From NCBI GenBank assembly GCA_046349435.1, contig JAXMCI010000007.1, positions 1 through 64,000 of the forward strand: a stretch of 64,000 bases of DNA, given 5' to 3'. Below the pieces are notes generated by a model. The model did not search any database and was not told where the DNA came from. It saw only the letters and a list, made by a program, of their open reading frames with translations. Below are positions 25,809 through 33,800 of the stretch, piece by piece. Within the stretch, counting starts at the first letter, position 1. The number at the start of each line of letters is the position of its first letter. The DNA is from JAXMCI01 sp046349435 (GTDB lineage Bacteria > Pseudomonadota > Alphaproteobacteria > Dongiales > Dongiaceae). A program made the translations under genes and the position numbers.

Positions 25809-26873
25809 TCACGACCCCGGCCGGCCGCCCTCGAAGGCGGCCTGCAGCAGGGCCCGCACCCCGTCGCGGGTCACCGGACGGGGGTTGTAGTAGGGATTGG
25901 CGGTGGCGAGCCCGGCGGCCCGGTCGAGGTCGGACTCAGCCAGCCCGATCGCCGACAGGGCCGGCGGCGCGCCGACGCGGCGGCCGAGATCCCACAGCGC
26001 CCCGGCGGGATCGGCCGTGCCGCCCAGCGCCCGGGCGAGACGCCACATCGCCGCCGGCGCCGCCTCGTGGTTGAAGGCCACGACGTAGGGCAGCACGATG
26101 GCGTGGGTCTCGGCATGGGGCAGGTTGAAGCTGCCGCCGAGCGTGTGGCAGAGCTTGTGGTGCAGCGCCATGCCGACGGCGCCGAGCGCGCTGCCGGCGA
26201 GCCAGGCGCCATAGAGCGCCTCGCCCCGCGCCCCCAGGTCGTCCGGCCGCGCGACGACGGCCGGCAGGGAACCGGCGAGCGCGCGGATCCCCTCCTCCGC
26301 CATCAGCTCGACGACCGGGTCGGGCGTCTCGGCATAGAGCGCCTCGACACAGTGCGCGATGGCATTGAGGCCGCTCGGGCCGGCGATCGCCGCCGGCAGG
26401 GTCAGCGTCAGCTCGGGGTCGTAGAGCACCAGCCGCGGCAGCACCTTCGGATCGCGGCCCGTCTGCTTCACCCCGCCCTCGGTCTGGCCCCAGATCGGGG
26501 TCATCTCCGAGCCGGCGAAGGTGGTCGGCACGGCGATCACCGGCAGCGCGAGCTCGCGGGCGATCGCCTTGCCGAGCCCGATGGTCGAGCCGCCGCCCAG
26601 CGCCACGGTGCAGTCGGCGCCGGCCGCCTGCGCCGCCGCGACGGCCTCGCGCGCCACCGCGACGGGCACGTGCATGACGGCGCGGTCATAGAGCCCCGCG
26701 ACGCGCGGACCGAGCCGGCCGGCGAGCGCCGCGGCGGCGTCGCGCTGCGGCGGCGTCGAGAGCAGCAGCGCCCGCTTGAGGCCGAGCCGGTCGATCTCCT
26801 CGCCGAGCCGGGCGAGGCAGCCGGGCCCGAACACCACCCGCCCCGGCAGGGACTCGTGGACGAAGCGCCGCAT
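25809..26873 (-). CDS. Maleylacetate reductase (iron-containing alcohol dehydrogenase family)
   Basis: About 354 aa. Dinucleotide-binding GGGSTIGLGKA and VPTTFAGSEMTPIWG occur in the positions expected for maleylacetate reductases, with metal-binding His residues in HHKLCHTLGG and LPHAETHAIVLP. It reduces maleylacetate to 3-oxoadipate with NAD(P)H. Both ring-cleavage routes in this operon converge on maleylacetate, so it joins them to the CoA-transferase. Start uncertain: ATG 26873 begins one base after the previous stop, while an upstream in-frame ATG at 26888 would overlap that gene. Confidence 0.88.
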   Translation of the reverse strand: MRRFVHESLPGRVVFGPGCLARLGEEIDRLGLKRALLLSTPPQRDAAAALAGRLGPRVAGLYDRAVMHVPVAVAREAVAAAQAAGADCTVALGGGSTIGLGKAIARELALPVIAVPTTFAGSEMTPIWGQTEGGVKQTGRDPKVLPRLVLYDPELTLTLPAAIAGPSGLNAIAHCVEALYAETPDPVVELMAEEGIRALAGSLPAVVARPDDLGARGEALYGAWLAGSALGAVGMALHHKLCHTLGGSFNLPHAETHAIVLPYVVAFNHEAAPAAMWRLARALGGTADPAGALWDLGRRVGAPPALSAIGLAESDLDRAAGLATANPYYNPRPVTRDGVRALLQAAFEGGRPGS

Positions 26874-26874
26874 C

Positions 26875-27645
26875 TCAGCCGCCGGCATGGGCGCGCCGGG
26901 TGCGCGCCTGCAGCTCGCGCAGCGTCGCCAGCTCGGCTGCCGTCGGCGGTTCGGTCTCGGTCAAGCCGGGGGCGACCGCCAGCGTCCAGCCGGTGGCAGC
27001 CCGCGCCTGCTCCAGCGTCGCGCCGGGATGCAGCGCGGTCAGGGTCAGCTCGCGGCTGACCGGGTCGGGCTCGAGGATGCCGAGGTCGGTGATCAGCCGC
27101 GTCGGCCCGCGGCCGGGCAGCCCCAGCCGCTCGCGCGCGTCGCCGCCCTCGAGGAAGCCCGCCGAGGTGACGAAGTCGACGCGCTCGACCAGCGCCCGGT
27201 TGCCGTGGCGCAGCATGACGAAGACCTCGCCGCAGCAGCTGGCGATCTCCGGCGCGCCGCCGGCGCCGGGCAGCCGGACCTTCGGCCGGGCATAGTCGCC
27301 GATCACCGTGGTGTTGATGTTGCCGAAGCGGTCGATCTGCGCGGCGCCGAGGAAGCCGACATCGATGCGGCCGCCCTGCAGCCAGTAGCGGAACATCTCG
27401 GGCACCGAGACGACGCTGTCGGCGGTCTCCGACAGCTCGCCGTCGCCGATCGACAGCGGCAGCACGTCGGGCTTGGCGCCGATCGTGCCGGACTCGTAGA
27501 TCAGCACGATGTCGGGCGCGTGGGTCAGCCGCGCCAGGTTGGCCGCCGCGCTGGGCAGGCCGATGCCGACGAAGCAGACCGCGCCGTCGCGCAGCTGCCG
27601 CGCGGCGGCGACCGTCATCATCTCCTCGGCGGTCCACTCAGCCAT
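26875..27645 (-). CDS. 3-oxoadipate CoA-transferase subunit B (CatJ/PcaJ type)
   Basis: 256 aa. FVGIGLPSAAANLA and YESGTIGAKPDVLPLSIGDGEL match the CatJ/GctB-type beta subunit; the Glu of ESG is the expected acyl-carrying catalytic residue. It pairs with the subunit A gene just upstream, whose end it overlaps by eight bases. Together they move CoA from succinyl-CoA to 3-oxoadipate. The ATG at 27645 gives the typical MAEWTAEEMM start. Glutaconate-type CoA-transferases share the fold, but the neighbours favour oxoadipate. Confidence 0.87.
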   Translation of the reverse strand: MAEWTAEEMMTVAAARQLRDGAVCFVGIGLPSAAANLARLTHAPDIVLIYESGTIGAKPDVLPLSIGDGELSETADSVVSVPEMFRYWLQGGRIDVGFLGAAQIDRFGNINTTVIGDYARPKVRLPGAGGAPEIASCCGEVFVMLRHGNRALVERVDFVTSAGFLEGGDARERLGLPGRGPTRLITDLGILEPDPVSRELTLTALHPGATLEQARAATGWTLAVAPGLTETEPPTAAELATLRELQARTRRAHAGG

Positions 27646-28489
27646 GGGCGCGCTCCAGCCCGCGCTCGAAGGCGGCATGGTCGGCGCTGCCCAGCACGTG
27701 CCGCTCCATCCAGTCGCGGAAGGTGCCGCGCTCGCGGGCGATCGGCTCCCAGGCCTTGTAGAAGGCGTTGTCGCGCTTGTAGTAGCCCTGCGCGTAGGAG
27801 GGCCGCGCGCCGCCGGGAACGTGGCAGACCGCGCTCACCACCCAGCGCGGCAGCAGGCAGGCATTGGGCGGTGCCTCGAGCCGGTCGACGATCTCCTCGA
27901 CGGTGACGATGGCGCGGCGCGCCGCCAGCACCGCCTCCTTCTGCACGCCGACGATGCCCCAGAGCAGCACGTTGCCGCGCCGGTCGGCCTGCTGGGCGTG
28001 GATGACGGCGACGTCCGGGCGCAGCGAGGGCACCGCCGCCAGCCGCTCGCCGGTGAAGGGGCACTCGATGAAGCGGATGCTCGGATTGTGCTTCGGCAGG
28101 TCGGTGCCGAGATGGCCGCGCAGCACGGCGAAGGGCAGGCCCGAGGCGCCGGCGGCATAGGCGTTGGCCATGTCGGCGTGGCTGCGCTCGTCGAGCGCGA
28201 GCGGCTGCGGCCAACCCTGCTCCACCGCGTCGCGGAAGCGGTGCAGCGAGCCGACGCCGGGATTGCCGCCCCAGGAGAAGACGAGCCTGCGCGCGCAGCC
28301 CATGCCGATCAGCTGGTCGTAGACGAGGTCCGGCGTCATCCGCGCCAGCGTCAGGTCGCGCCGGCCCTGGCGGATGATCTCGTGCCCGGCGGCGAACGGG
28401 ATCAGGTGGGTGAAGCCCTCGAGCGCGACGACGTCGCCGTCGCGCACGAAGGCGGCCACGGCCTCCTTGAGGGACAGGATCTCGGCCAT
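27638..28489 (-). CDS. 3-oxoadipate CoA-transferase subunit A (CatI/PcaI type)
   Basis: 283 aa, the length of CatI-type alpha subunits. Features include VALEGFTHLIPFAAGHEIIR and FSWGGNPGVGSLHRFRDAVE, conserved in GctA/CatI proteins. It forms the heteromeric CoA-transferase with the next gene. A 62-bp spacer containing a palindromic repeat separates it from the aldehyde dehydrogenase gene upstream, so expression may fall off there or restart. Confidence 0.87.
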   Translation of the reverse strand: MAEILSLKEAVAAFVRDGDVVALEGFTHLIPFAAGHEIIRQGRRDLTLARMTPDLVYDQLIGMGCARRLVFSWGGNPGVGSLHRFRDAVEQGWPQPLALDERSHADMANAYAAGASGLPFAVLRGHLGTDLPKHNPSIRFIECPFTGERLAAVPSLRPDVAVIHAQQADRRGNVLLWGIVGVQKEAVLAARRAIVTVEEIVDRLEAPPNACLLPRWVVSAVCHVPGGARPSYAQGYYKRDNAFYKAWEPIARERGTFRDWMERHVLGSADHAAFERGLERAHG

Positions 28490-28498
28490 GCTCTACCC

Positions 28499-28520
28499 CC
28501 TCTCCCGCTTGCGGGAGAGG
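28499..28520. repeat. REP-like palindrome in the hydroquinone operon
   Basis: CCTCTCCCGC and GCGGGAGAGG form a perfect 10-bp stem around TT. It sits in the short gap between the CoA-transferase subunit A start and the dehydrogenase stop. The sequence has the look of dispersed palindromes common in proteobacterial gaps; it may reduce readthrough or protect mRNA ends. Confidence 0.6.
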
Positions 28521-28551
28521 CGATGTTGAAGGCACTTCGTCATCGTCGGCA

Positions 28552-30027
28552 TCACCGCGGATAGAAAGGCGGGATCCTGGCGTCGACGTTGACCCACACC
28601 GATTTAGTCTCGGTGTAGTCGCGCATCGCCTCGAAGCCCATCTCGCGGCCATAGCCGGAGCTGCGCACGCCGCCGAAGGGAGAGCCGGGGTTGACCCGCT
28701 TGTAGCAGTTGATCCAGACCATGCCGCTGACCATGTGGCGCGCCATGCGGTGGGCGCGCTGCAGGTCGCGCGTCCACAGCCCGCCGCCGAGCCCGTACTC
28801 CGTGCCGTTGGCGATGCCGATCACCTCCTCCTCGGAGGCGAAGGTCGAGACCGAGACGAAGGGTCCGAACACCTCTTCCTGGCAGACCCGGTCGGCCGGC
28901 TGCGCCCGCACCACCGTGGGCTTCACGTAGCAGCCCTCGGCGAGCGCGGGATCGTCGGGCGCGGCGCCGCCGAGCAGCAGCTCGCCGCCCTGCTGCCGGG
29001 CGATCTCGACGTAGCGCAGCACGCGCTCCTGATGCTGGCGCGAGGTCAGCGGCCCCATCTCGGTCGCGGGATCGAGCGGGTCGCCGACGCGGATCGAGCC
29101 GGCGAGCTTGAGGAAGCCCTCGAGGAAGGCGTCGGCGATCTTCTCGTGCAGCAGCAGGCGCGAGCCGGCGATGCAGGCCTGGCCCTGGTTGTGGAAGATG
29201 GCGAAGGCGCTGCCGGCGATCGCCGCCGGCAGGAAGGCGTCCTCGAAGACGATGTTGGCGCCCTTGCCGCCGAGCTCGAGCTGCACCCGCTTCAGGTTGC
29301 CGGCCGAGGCGGCGACGATGCGCCGGCCGGTGGCGGTCGAGCCGGTGAAGGCGATCTTGCGGACGTCGGGATGCTCGGCCAGGCGCTGGCCGGCGGTGCC
29401 GCCGAGCCCGGGGAGGACGTTGACCACGCCCGGCGGGAATCCCACCTCGGCGATCAGCTCGGCGATGCGCAGCGAGCTCAGCGGCGTCAGCTCGGCCGGC
29501 TTCAGCACGACGCAGTTGCCGGCCGCCAGCGCCGGCCCGAGCTTCCAGCTGCAGAACATCAGCGGGAAGTTCCAGGGCACGATCTGCCCGACCACGCCGA
29601 CCGGCTCGCGCGTCACGTAGTTGAGGAAGCCGGCCTCGACCGGCACGACGCTGCCTTCCAGCTTGTCCGCCATGCCGCCGAAATAGCGGAACGTGGCGGC
29701 GGTGCGCGGCACGTCGAGGCCGCGCGTATCGCGGATGGGGTGGCCGGTGTCGAGCGACTCGAGCCGGGCCAGCGAGTCCGTCTCCGCCTCGATGCGGTCG
29801 GCGAGCTTCAGCAGCAGCCGGCCGCGCTCGGCGGCCGGCATCGCGCTCCAGGCCGGGAAGGCGCGCGCGGCGGCAGCGACGGCGCGGTCGATGTCGGCCG
29901 GGCCGGCGGCCGCGACGGCGGCCAGGACGCTGTCGTCGTGCGGGTTCAGCGTCTCGATCACCGCCCCGTCGGCGGCGTCGACGAACGCGCCGCCGATGAA
30001 GAGCCGCGTCTGGATGGCAGGCGCCAC
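28552..30027 (-). CDS. Aldehyde dehydrogenase, probable 4-hydroxymuconic semialdehyde dehydrogenase
   Basis: 491 aa from a GTG start at 30027 that shares one base with the TAG of the gene before it. No ATG lies near the N-terminus. The general base is Glu251 in QLELGGKG and the nucleophile Cys285 in NQGQACIAGSR; PWNFPL and FTGSTATG are the usual NAD-binding elements. In 4-nitrophenol and hydroquinone degraders the enzyme next to hydroquinone dioxygenase oxidises 4-hydroxymuconic semialdehyde to maleylacetate. I assign that role by position; the motif set alone would only say betaine-aldehyde-dehydrogenase-like. Confidence 0.87.
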   Translation of the reverse strand: MAPAIQTRLFIGGAFVDAADGAVIETLNPHDDSVLAAVAAAGPADIDRAVAAAARAFPAWSAMPAAERGRLLLKLADRIEAETDSLARLESLDTGHPIRDTRGLDVPRTAATFRYFGGMADKLEGSVVPVEAGFLNYVTREPVGVVGQIVPWNFPLMFCSWKLGPALAAGNCVVLKPAELTPLSSLRIAELIAEVGFPPGVVNVLPGLGGTAGQRLAEHPDVRKIAFTGSTATGRRIVAASAGNLKRVQLELGGKGANIVFEDAFLPAAIAGSAFAIFHNQGQACIAGSRLLLHEKIADAFLEGFLKLAGSIRVGDPLDPATEMGPLTSRQHQERVLRYVEIARQQGGELLLGGAAPDDPALAEGCYVKPTVVRAQPADRVCQEEVFGPFVSVSTFASEEEVIGIANGTEYGLGGGLWTRDLQRAHRMARHMVSGMVWINCYKRVNPGSPFGGVRSSGYGREMGFEAMRDYTETKSVWVNVDARIPPFYPR

Positions 30028-31010
30028 TAGAACTGCACCGCCGTGACCGGCGCCTTGCCCTCGCGGATCAGGTCGGGGATCGCCCCGGAGGCGTTCTCCC
30101 AGACCAGCAGCATCGAGCGCTTGGCCGAGTAGCCCTGGTGGCGGATGTCGGCCGGCATGGCGGCGACGTCGCCGGCCCGCATCGTCACCTTGGCGCGCGG
30201 CCGGCCGGTGGTCTTGTCCTTGACGTCCCAGACGATCTCGTCGGAGAGCTGGATGAACCACTCGACCCGGTCGTTGCCGTGCTCGACCGGCAGGATGAAC
30301 TCCTCCGAGGTCGGGCAGAACAGGCTCTCGCCCACCACCGAGCAGACCGACGGGTTCCAGGTCACGTCGGAGCGCGCCAGGTAGTTGAACAGGTTGAAGG
30401 CCGAGACCTCGTTCTCGAAGCCGGGCTCGGCCTCGACCTTCGGCTCGTCGGCGGCGACGTCGGCGAACATGCGGTTGCGGGGAAAGCCGTTGGCGTCGGT
30501 GCGCAGCGGCGCGTCGCCGGGCAGCCCCACCATGCGGCTGGCGGTGACCCGCGCGCGGCCGACCGCCGCGTCGTTCTCGCCCTGCTTGCGGCCCCAGGGC
30601 GCGCCGGTCTCGCCGGGCGCGGCGAAGGGATCGTAGCCGCGATTGGTCCAGTCGGCGATCATCGCCTTGAGGATCGGCATCAGCTCGTCGGAGGCGAAGG
30701 TCTCGAGCTGGTCGAGGCCGGCCTTGCGATAGGCCTCGTTGTAGGTGCCGGCGAACATGTCGACGGTGCCGTAGTGGTTGGTGGTGCCGAACACCGGGTC
30801 GAAGTTGACCGTCCCGTAGAAGAAGTTCCAGGCGACGTCGCGCATCAGCGCCCGGAGGAAGGCGTCGATCGGCATGATGTGCCTGCCCTTCGCCCATTCG
30901 ATGTGGGCGAAGTACTCGTCGCGGCGGAAGGAGAAGCCGCCGGCCCGGAAGGTGCGGTAGCCCGTGTAGTTGTCGGGGGCGGTGCTGTCGAAGCTGTGCT
31001 GCAGGGTCAT
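30027..31010 (-). CDS. hapD: Hydroquinone 1,2-dioxygenase large subunit
   Basis: 327 aa, matching the roughly 38-kDa beta subunit of two-component hydroquinone dioxygenases (HapD/PnpD). The protein begins with YTGYRTFRAGGFSFRRDEYF and has a cupin-like C-terminal half with EEFILPVEHGNDRVEWFIQ and DIRHQGYSAKR that could carry the Fe(II) ligands. The enzyme opens hydroquinone to 4-hydroxymuconic semialdehyde. The smaller subunit lies 39 bases upstream and the semialdehyde dehydrogenase is fused by a one-base overlap downstream, as in known hydroquinone operons. Confidence 0.82.
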   Translation of the reverse strand: MTLQHSFDSTAPDNYTGYRTFRAGGFSFRRDEYFAHIEWAKGRHIMPIDAFLRALMRDVAWNFFYGTVNFDPVFGTTNHYGTVDMFAGTYNEAYRKAGLDQLETFASDELMPILKAMIADWTNRGYDPFAAPGETGAPWGRKQGENDAAVGRARVTASRMVGLPGDAPLRTDANGFPRNRMFADVAADEPKVEAEPGFENEVSAFNLFNYLARSDVTWNPSVCSVVGESLFCPTSEEFILPVEHGNDRVEWFIQLSDEIVWDVKDKTTGRPRAKVTMRAGDVAAMPADIRHQGYSAKRSMLLVWENASGAIPDLIREGKAPVTAVQF

Positions 31011-31049
31011 GCCCGGGATCTCCTCTCGGAACCGCGGTCGGTGGGCCGG

Positions 31050-31550
31050 TCAGTGGGTCAGGCAGATCTCGGCCCAGCGCTGGATGGTCAGCGGGCCCTC
31101 GATGGTCTGGATCATCAGCACGCCCGGCCGGTCGGCGTGGAAGCGGTAGGCGGCGCCCTTGGGCAGCAGCGCCATGTGGCCACGGCCGAGCACGATGCGG
31201 CCCATCTTGCGGCCTTCGGGATTGTCCTCCAGACGGATGGCGCCCTGCTGCCCGGCGGGCACCAGGCCCGGGTCGGCGAGCTTCACGAGATGGACCTCGA
31301 CGTTGCCGTCCATGCAGAGGGCGAACTCGTCATGCGCCGCGGCGAACCAGGGCGAGGCGCCCTCGGCGCGCACCGCCTCGATGACGTACTGGAAGTTCTT
31401 GCCGACCGCGACGCGCTCATAGGGCTGCGCGCGCTGGGCGACCTCGAACAGGTTGGAGAAGACGTAGTTGCGCGGGTCGTCGTCGATGATCGCGACGCCG
31501 CCCTTGCGGTAGTTGTCGAGCGAACCGAAGACGGTGGTGTAGTCCGACAT
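31050..31550 (-). CDS. hapC: Hydroquinone 1,2-dioxygenase small subunit
   Basis: 166 aa, the size of HapC/PnpC small subunits (about 18-19 kDa). Characteristic segments are YRKGGVAIIDDDPRNYVFSNLFEVA and FAAAHDEFALCMDGNVEVHLVKL, a cupin-like fold, with LGRGHMALLPKGAAYRF near the C-terminus. It is first in the operon. GGGAGG lies upstream of ATG 31550, and the divergent IclR operator is 65-98 bases from the start. Confidence 0.83.
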   Translation of the reverse strand: MSDYTTVFGSLDNYRKGGVAIIDDDPRNYVFSNLFEVAQRAQPYERVAVGKNFQYVIEAVRAEGASPWFAAAHDEFALCMDGNVEVHLVKLADPGLVPAGQQGAIRLEDNPEGRKMGRIVLGRGHMALLPKGAAYRFHADRPGVLMIQTIEGPLTIQRWAEICLTH

Positions 31551-31614
31551 GGCCTGCTCCCTCCCGCGCCGTCGCCGGCACCCGTGCCGCGGGCATCGTC
31601 GACAGGCTTGCGCT

Positions 31615-31648
31615 GTTCGCATTGCGAACATATGTTCGTATTACGGAC
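31615..31648. promoter_or_regulatory. IclR-type operator with two 15-bp palindromes, in a divergent promoter region
   Basis: GTTCGCATTGCGAAC (31615-31629) is a perfect 6-3-6 palindrome. GTTCGTATTACGGAC (31634-31648) is a near copy 19 bases on, about two helical turns. The junction adds the perfect palindrome GAACATATGTTC (31626-31637). The regulator gene starts 22 bases after the second site, so autorepression is likely, and the catabolic operon starts on the other side. Confidence 0.75.
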
Positions 31649-31670
31649 AGCGTGTTTGGGGCGCCCGGGC

Positions 31671-32447
31671 ATGTCAAGCGAAATCGAGTCGCCGGACTTC
31701 GTCGCCTCGCTGGCGCGCGGCCTGACGGTGATCCGCGCCTTCGGCCATGACGCGCACGCCATGACGCTGACCGAGGTGGCGCGCCGGACCGGGCTGACCC
31801 GCGCCACCGCGCGACGGTTCCTGCTGACGCTCTCGACGCTGGGCTATGCGCGCAGCGAGGACGGCAAGCATTTCCGCCTGACGCCGCGGGTGCTCGATCT
31901 CGGCTATGCCTATCTCTCCTCGCTCGACCTCGTCGAGGTCGCCCAGCCCTTCATCGAGCAGGTCGCCGGCGGGACGCAGGAAAGCTGCTCGGTCGCCGTG
32001 CTCGACGGGCACGACGTCGTTTATGTCGCCCGCGTCCCGACCAAGCGCATCATGCGGGTCGCCCTCAGCGTCGGCACCCGCCTGCCGGCCCATGCCACCT
32101 CGCTCGGCCGCGTGCTGCTCGCCGACCTGCCCGAGGCGGCGCTCGACGCCTTCCTGGCGGACGGCCCGCTGGCGCGCTTCACCGACCGGACGGTGACCGA
32201 CGCGGCGGAGCTGCGGCGCCGGCTCGCCGAGGTGCGCCGCCAGGGCTACGCGGTGGTCGACCAGGAGCTCGAGGAGGGGCTGCGCTCGATCTCGGTGCCG
32301 CTGCGCCGCCGCGGCGCGGCCAGCGCGATCGCGGCGCTCAACGTCAGCAGCCATGCCAGCCGCGTCACCAACCAGGAGCTGGTGCGCCGCTTCCTCCCGG
32401 CGATGCGGGCCGCCGCCGACGGGATCGCGGCGGCGCTGCCGGGATGA
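31671..32447 (+). CDS. IclR-family transcriptional regulator (PcaR/PobR-like)
   Basis: 258 aa. The N-terminal winged HTH runs about residues 12-70 (LARGLTVIRAFG... MTLTEVARRTGLTRATARRFLLTLSTLGY). The IclR effector domain begins at RLTPRVLDLGYAYLSS and contains YVARVPTKRIMRVALSVGTRLPAHATSLGRVLLA, the signature seen in PcaR, PcaU, PobR and CatR-like IclR members. It is divergent from the hydroquinone operon and is its obvious regulator. The effector could be hydroquinone, hydroxyquinol or 3-oxoadipate; this is not visible from sequence. Confidence 0.93.
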   Translation: MSSEIESPDFVASLARGLTVIRAFGHDAHAMTLTEVARRTGLTRATARRFLLTLSTLGYARSEDGKHFRLTPRVLDLGYAYLSSLDLVEVAQPFIEQVAGGTQESCSVAVLDGHDVVYVARVPTKRIMRVALSVGTRLPAHATSLGRVLLADLPEAALDAFLADGPLARFTDRTVTDAAELRRRLAEVRRQGYAVVDQELEEGLRSISVPLRRRGAASAIAALNVSSHASRVTNQELVRRFLPAMRAAADGIAAALPG

Positions 32448-32458
32448 CCGCCCGCGTG

Positions 32459-32472
32459 TTGATTTGAGTCAA
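32459..32472. promoter_or_regulatory. FNR/FixK-type box
   Basis: TTGATTTGAGTCAA matches the TTGAT-N4-ATCAA consensus at nine of ten fixed positions. It lies 35-48 bases before the lipoprotein ATG, in the 59-bp gap after the IclR gene, where a class II activator site would be expected. Confidence 0.5.
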
Positions 32473-32506
32473 GGCATCCCGAAGGGCCACGGACCTCAAT
32501 GGCATC

Positions 32507-33358
32507 ATGAGCGGACTTCTTCTGCGTCCTCGGACCCTGGCACGGGCCAGGCGCGCCCTGCTGGCATCGGGCCTGCTGCTCGGGCTTGCCGGCTGCGTCT
32601 ATGACGGCTACGGCTACGGCAGCTACGGCTACGGATACGACTACGCCTATCCGGGCTACGGATACGGCTACCCCTACTATTCCTATCCGTCCTACGCCTA
32701 CCCGCCCTATGGCGGCTACTGGTACGGCGGCGTCTGGTACGGCAACAACAACAATCACGATCATGACCACGACAACGATCATGATCATGACGGCTGGCAC
32801 GGCGGCAAGCCGCCGCCGGGCGGCTGGCACGGCGGCGGGCCGCCGCCGGGTGACGGCCATGGCGGCTGGCCTCCGCCGGGCGGCGGGCACAATGGCGGGC
32901 CGCCTCCGGGTGGCGGGCACAATGGTGGGCCGCCGCCGGGCGGCGGGCACGCCGGTGGGCCGCCTCCGGGCGGCCAGGGCGGTGGGCCACCGCCGGGTGG
33001 CGGCCAGGGTGGCCGGCCTCCCGGTGGCCAGGGCGGCCGGCCGCCGGGCGGCGGCGGTTGGGGCCAGGGCGGCGGCCAGGGCGGCAGCCGTTCCTGCTGC
33101 CGCCGGGCAGCTTCGGCGGCGGGCGCGGGCGGAGCCGGTGAGCTTCGCCGGAGATGGCCGGCGCGCTCAGCGCCGGCCGCGCGCCTCCGGGAAGAGCCAC
33201 ATCGCGGCGATCATCAGGGCGCCAAGGCCGAGAGCCAGCCAGGCGTCGAGCGCCTGGCCGGCGCGCCCCTGGAAGTAGTGGACGATCACCGCAACGATCG
33301 CGACCAGGATCGACAGCGACAGCTTGATGCGGTTCGGCATGGCTCCGGCGCCGGCTGA
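32507..33358 (+). CDS. Tyr/Gly-, His/Asp- and Pro/Gly-repeat lipoprotein; C-terminal frame doubtful
   Basis: A lipobox LGLAGC near residue 30 follows a basic, hydrophobic signal. Next come about 45 residues of GYGY/YPYYSY type, an Asn/His/Asp block (NNNNHDHDHDNDHDHD) that could bind metal, then tandem GGGHNGGPPPG-like units of 9-11 residues to about residue 190. After base 33080 this frame becomes an Arg-rich shadow of an opposite-strand gene. A shift to another frame there would end the protein as PFLLPPGSFGGGRGRSR at 33141. I suspect an indel in the G-rich repeat. Role unknown. Confidence 0.55.
   Translation: MSGLLLRPRTLARARRALLASGLLLGLAGCVYDGYGYGSYGYGYDYAYPGYGYGYPYYSYPSYAYPPYGGYWYGGVWYGNNNNHDHDHDNDHDHDGWHGGKPPPGGWHGGGPPPGDGHGGWPPPGGGHNGGPPPGGGHNGGPPPGGGHAGGPPPGGQGGGPPPGGGQGGRPPGGQGGRPPGGGGWGQGGGQGGSRSCCRRAASAAGAGGAGELRRRWPARSAPAARLREEPHRGDHQGAKAESQPGVERLAGAPLEVVDDHRNDRDQDRQRQLDAVRHGSGAG
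33167..33340 (-). CDS. Small two-helix membrane protein
   Basis: 57 aa, beginning MPNRIKLSLSILVAIVAVIV, with a second hydrophobic stretch WLALGLGALMIAAMWLF and a basic tail EARGRR. The clean hydrophobicity pattern, ATG start and stop make it a more convincing gene than the plus-strand frame that overlaps it. It is too short for most ORF filters. I do not recognise the family. It is convergent with the lipoprotein. Confidence 0.6.
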   Translation of the reverse strand: MPNRIKLSLSILVAIVAVIVHYFQGRAGQALDAWLALGLGALMIAAMWLFPEARGRR

Positions 33359-33495
33359 GGTTGCCGGCCGAGCCTGCGCGCCGGCCGCCGCGCGGTCAAG
33401 CCGGCGTCAGGCCGATCGGGCCATGCAGCCGGACCTTGACCCGCCGGCCGGCTGCTTGCGAGAGTCCGGGCCGGGCGCACCCCGGACGGTCGGTG

Positions 33496-33798
33496 ATGAA
33501 GCACTATCGCGGCGACCGCACGATCGACGGCATCGCGGTAACGGTCGACGGCCGGCCGCTCGATCCGCTGCTCTCGATCCGCCGCTTCTCGCCGAACGGC
33601 TTCGAGTGGAGCTATGAGGGGCCGGAGCCGGAGCAACTCGCCTTCGCGCTGCTCGCCGACCATTGCGGCGACCCGGCGCGGGCGCTGCGGCTCTGCCGCG
33701 GCTTCATGCGGAGTGTCGTGGCGAACTTCGACAACGAGTGGGAGATGACCAGCGCCGACATCGAGGCGGCGCTGGCGTCCCTTCCGGCGGGAGGCTGA
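33496..33798 (+). CDS. DUF6166-like small protein
   Basis: 100 aa beginning MKHYRGDRTIDGIAVTVDGRP, with FEWSYEGPEPEQLAFALLADHCGDPARALRL. This resembles small proteins of the DUF6166 group in which YxG-RxxDG and WGYxGSGPxQLAxAIL recur. No signal peptide or membrane segment. It precedes the hydroxylase-family gene by two bases, so the two are cotranscribed. Function unknown. Confidence 0.7.
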   Translation: MKHYRGDRTIDGIAVTVDGRPLDPLLSIRRFSPNGFEWSYEGPEPEQLAFALLADHCGDPARALRLCRGFMRSVVANFDNEWEMTSADIEAALASLPAGG

Positions 33799-33800
33799 GG

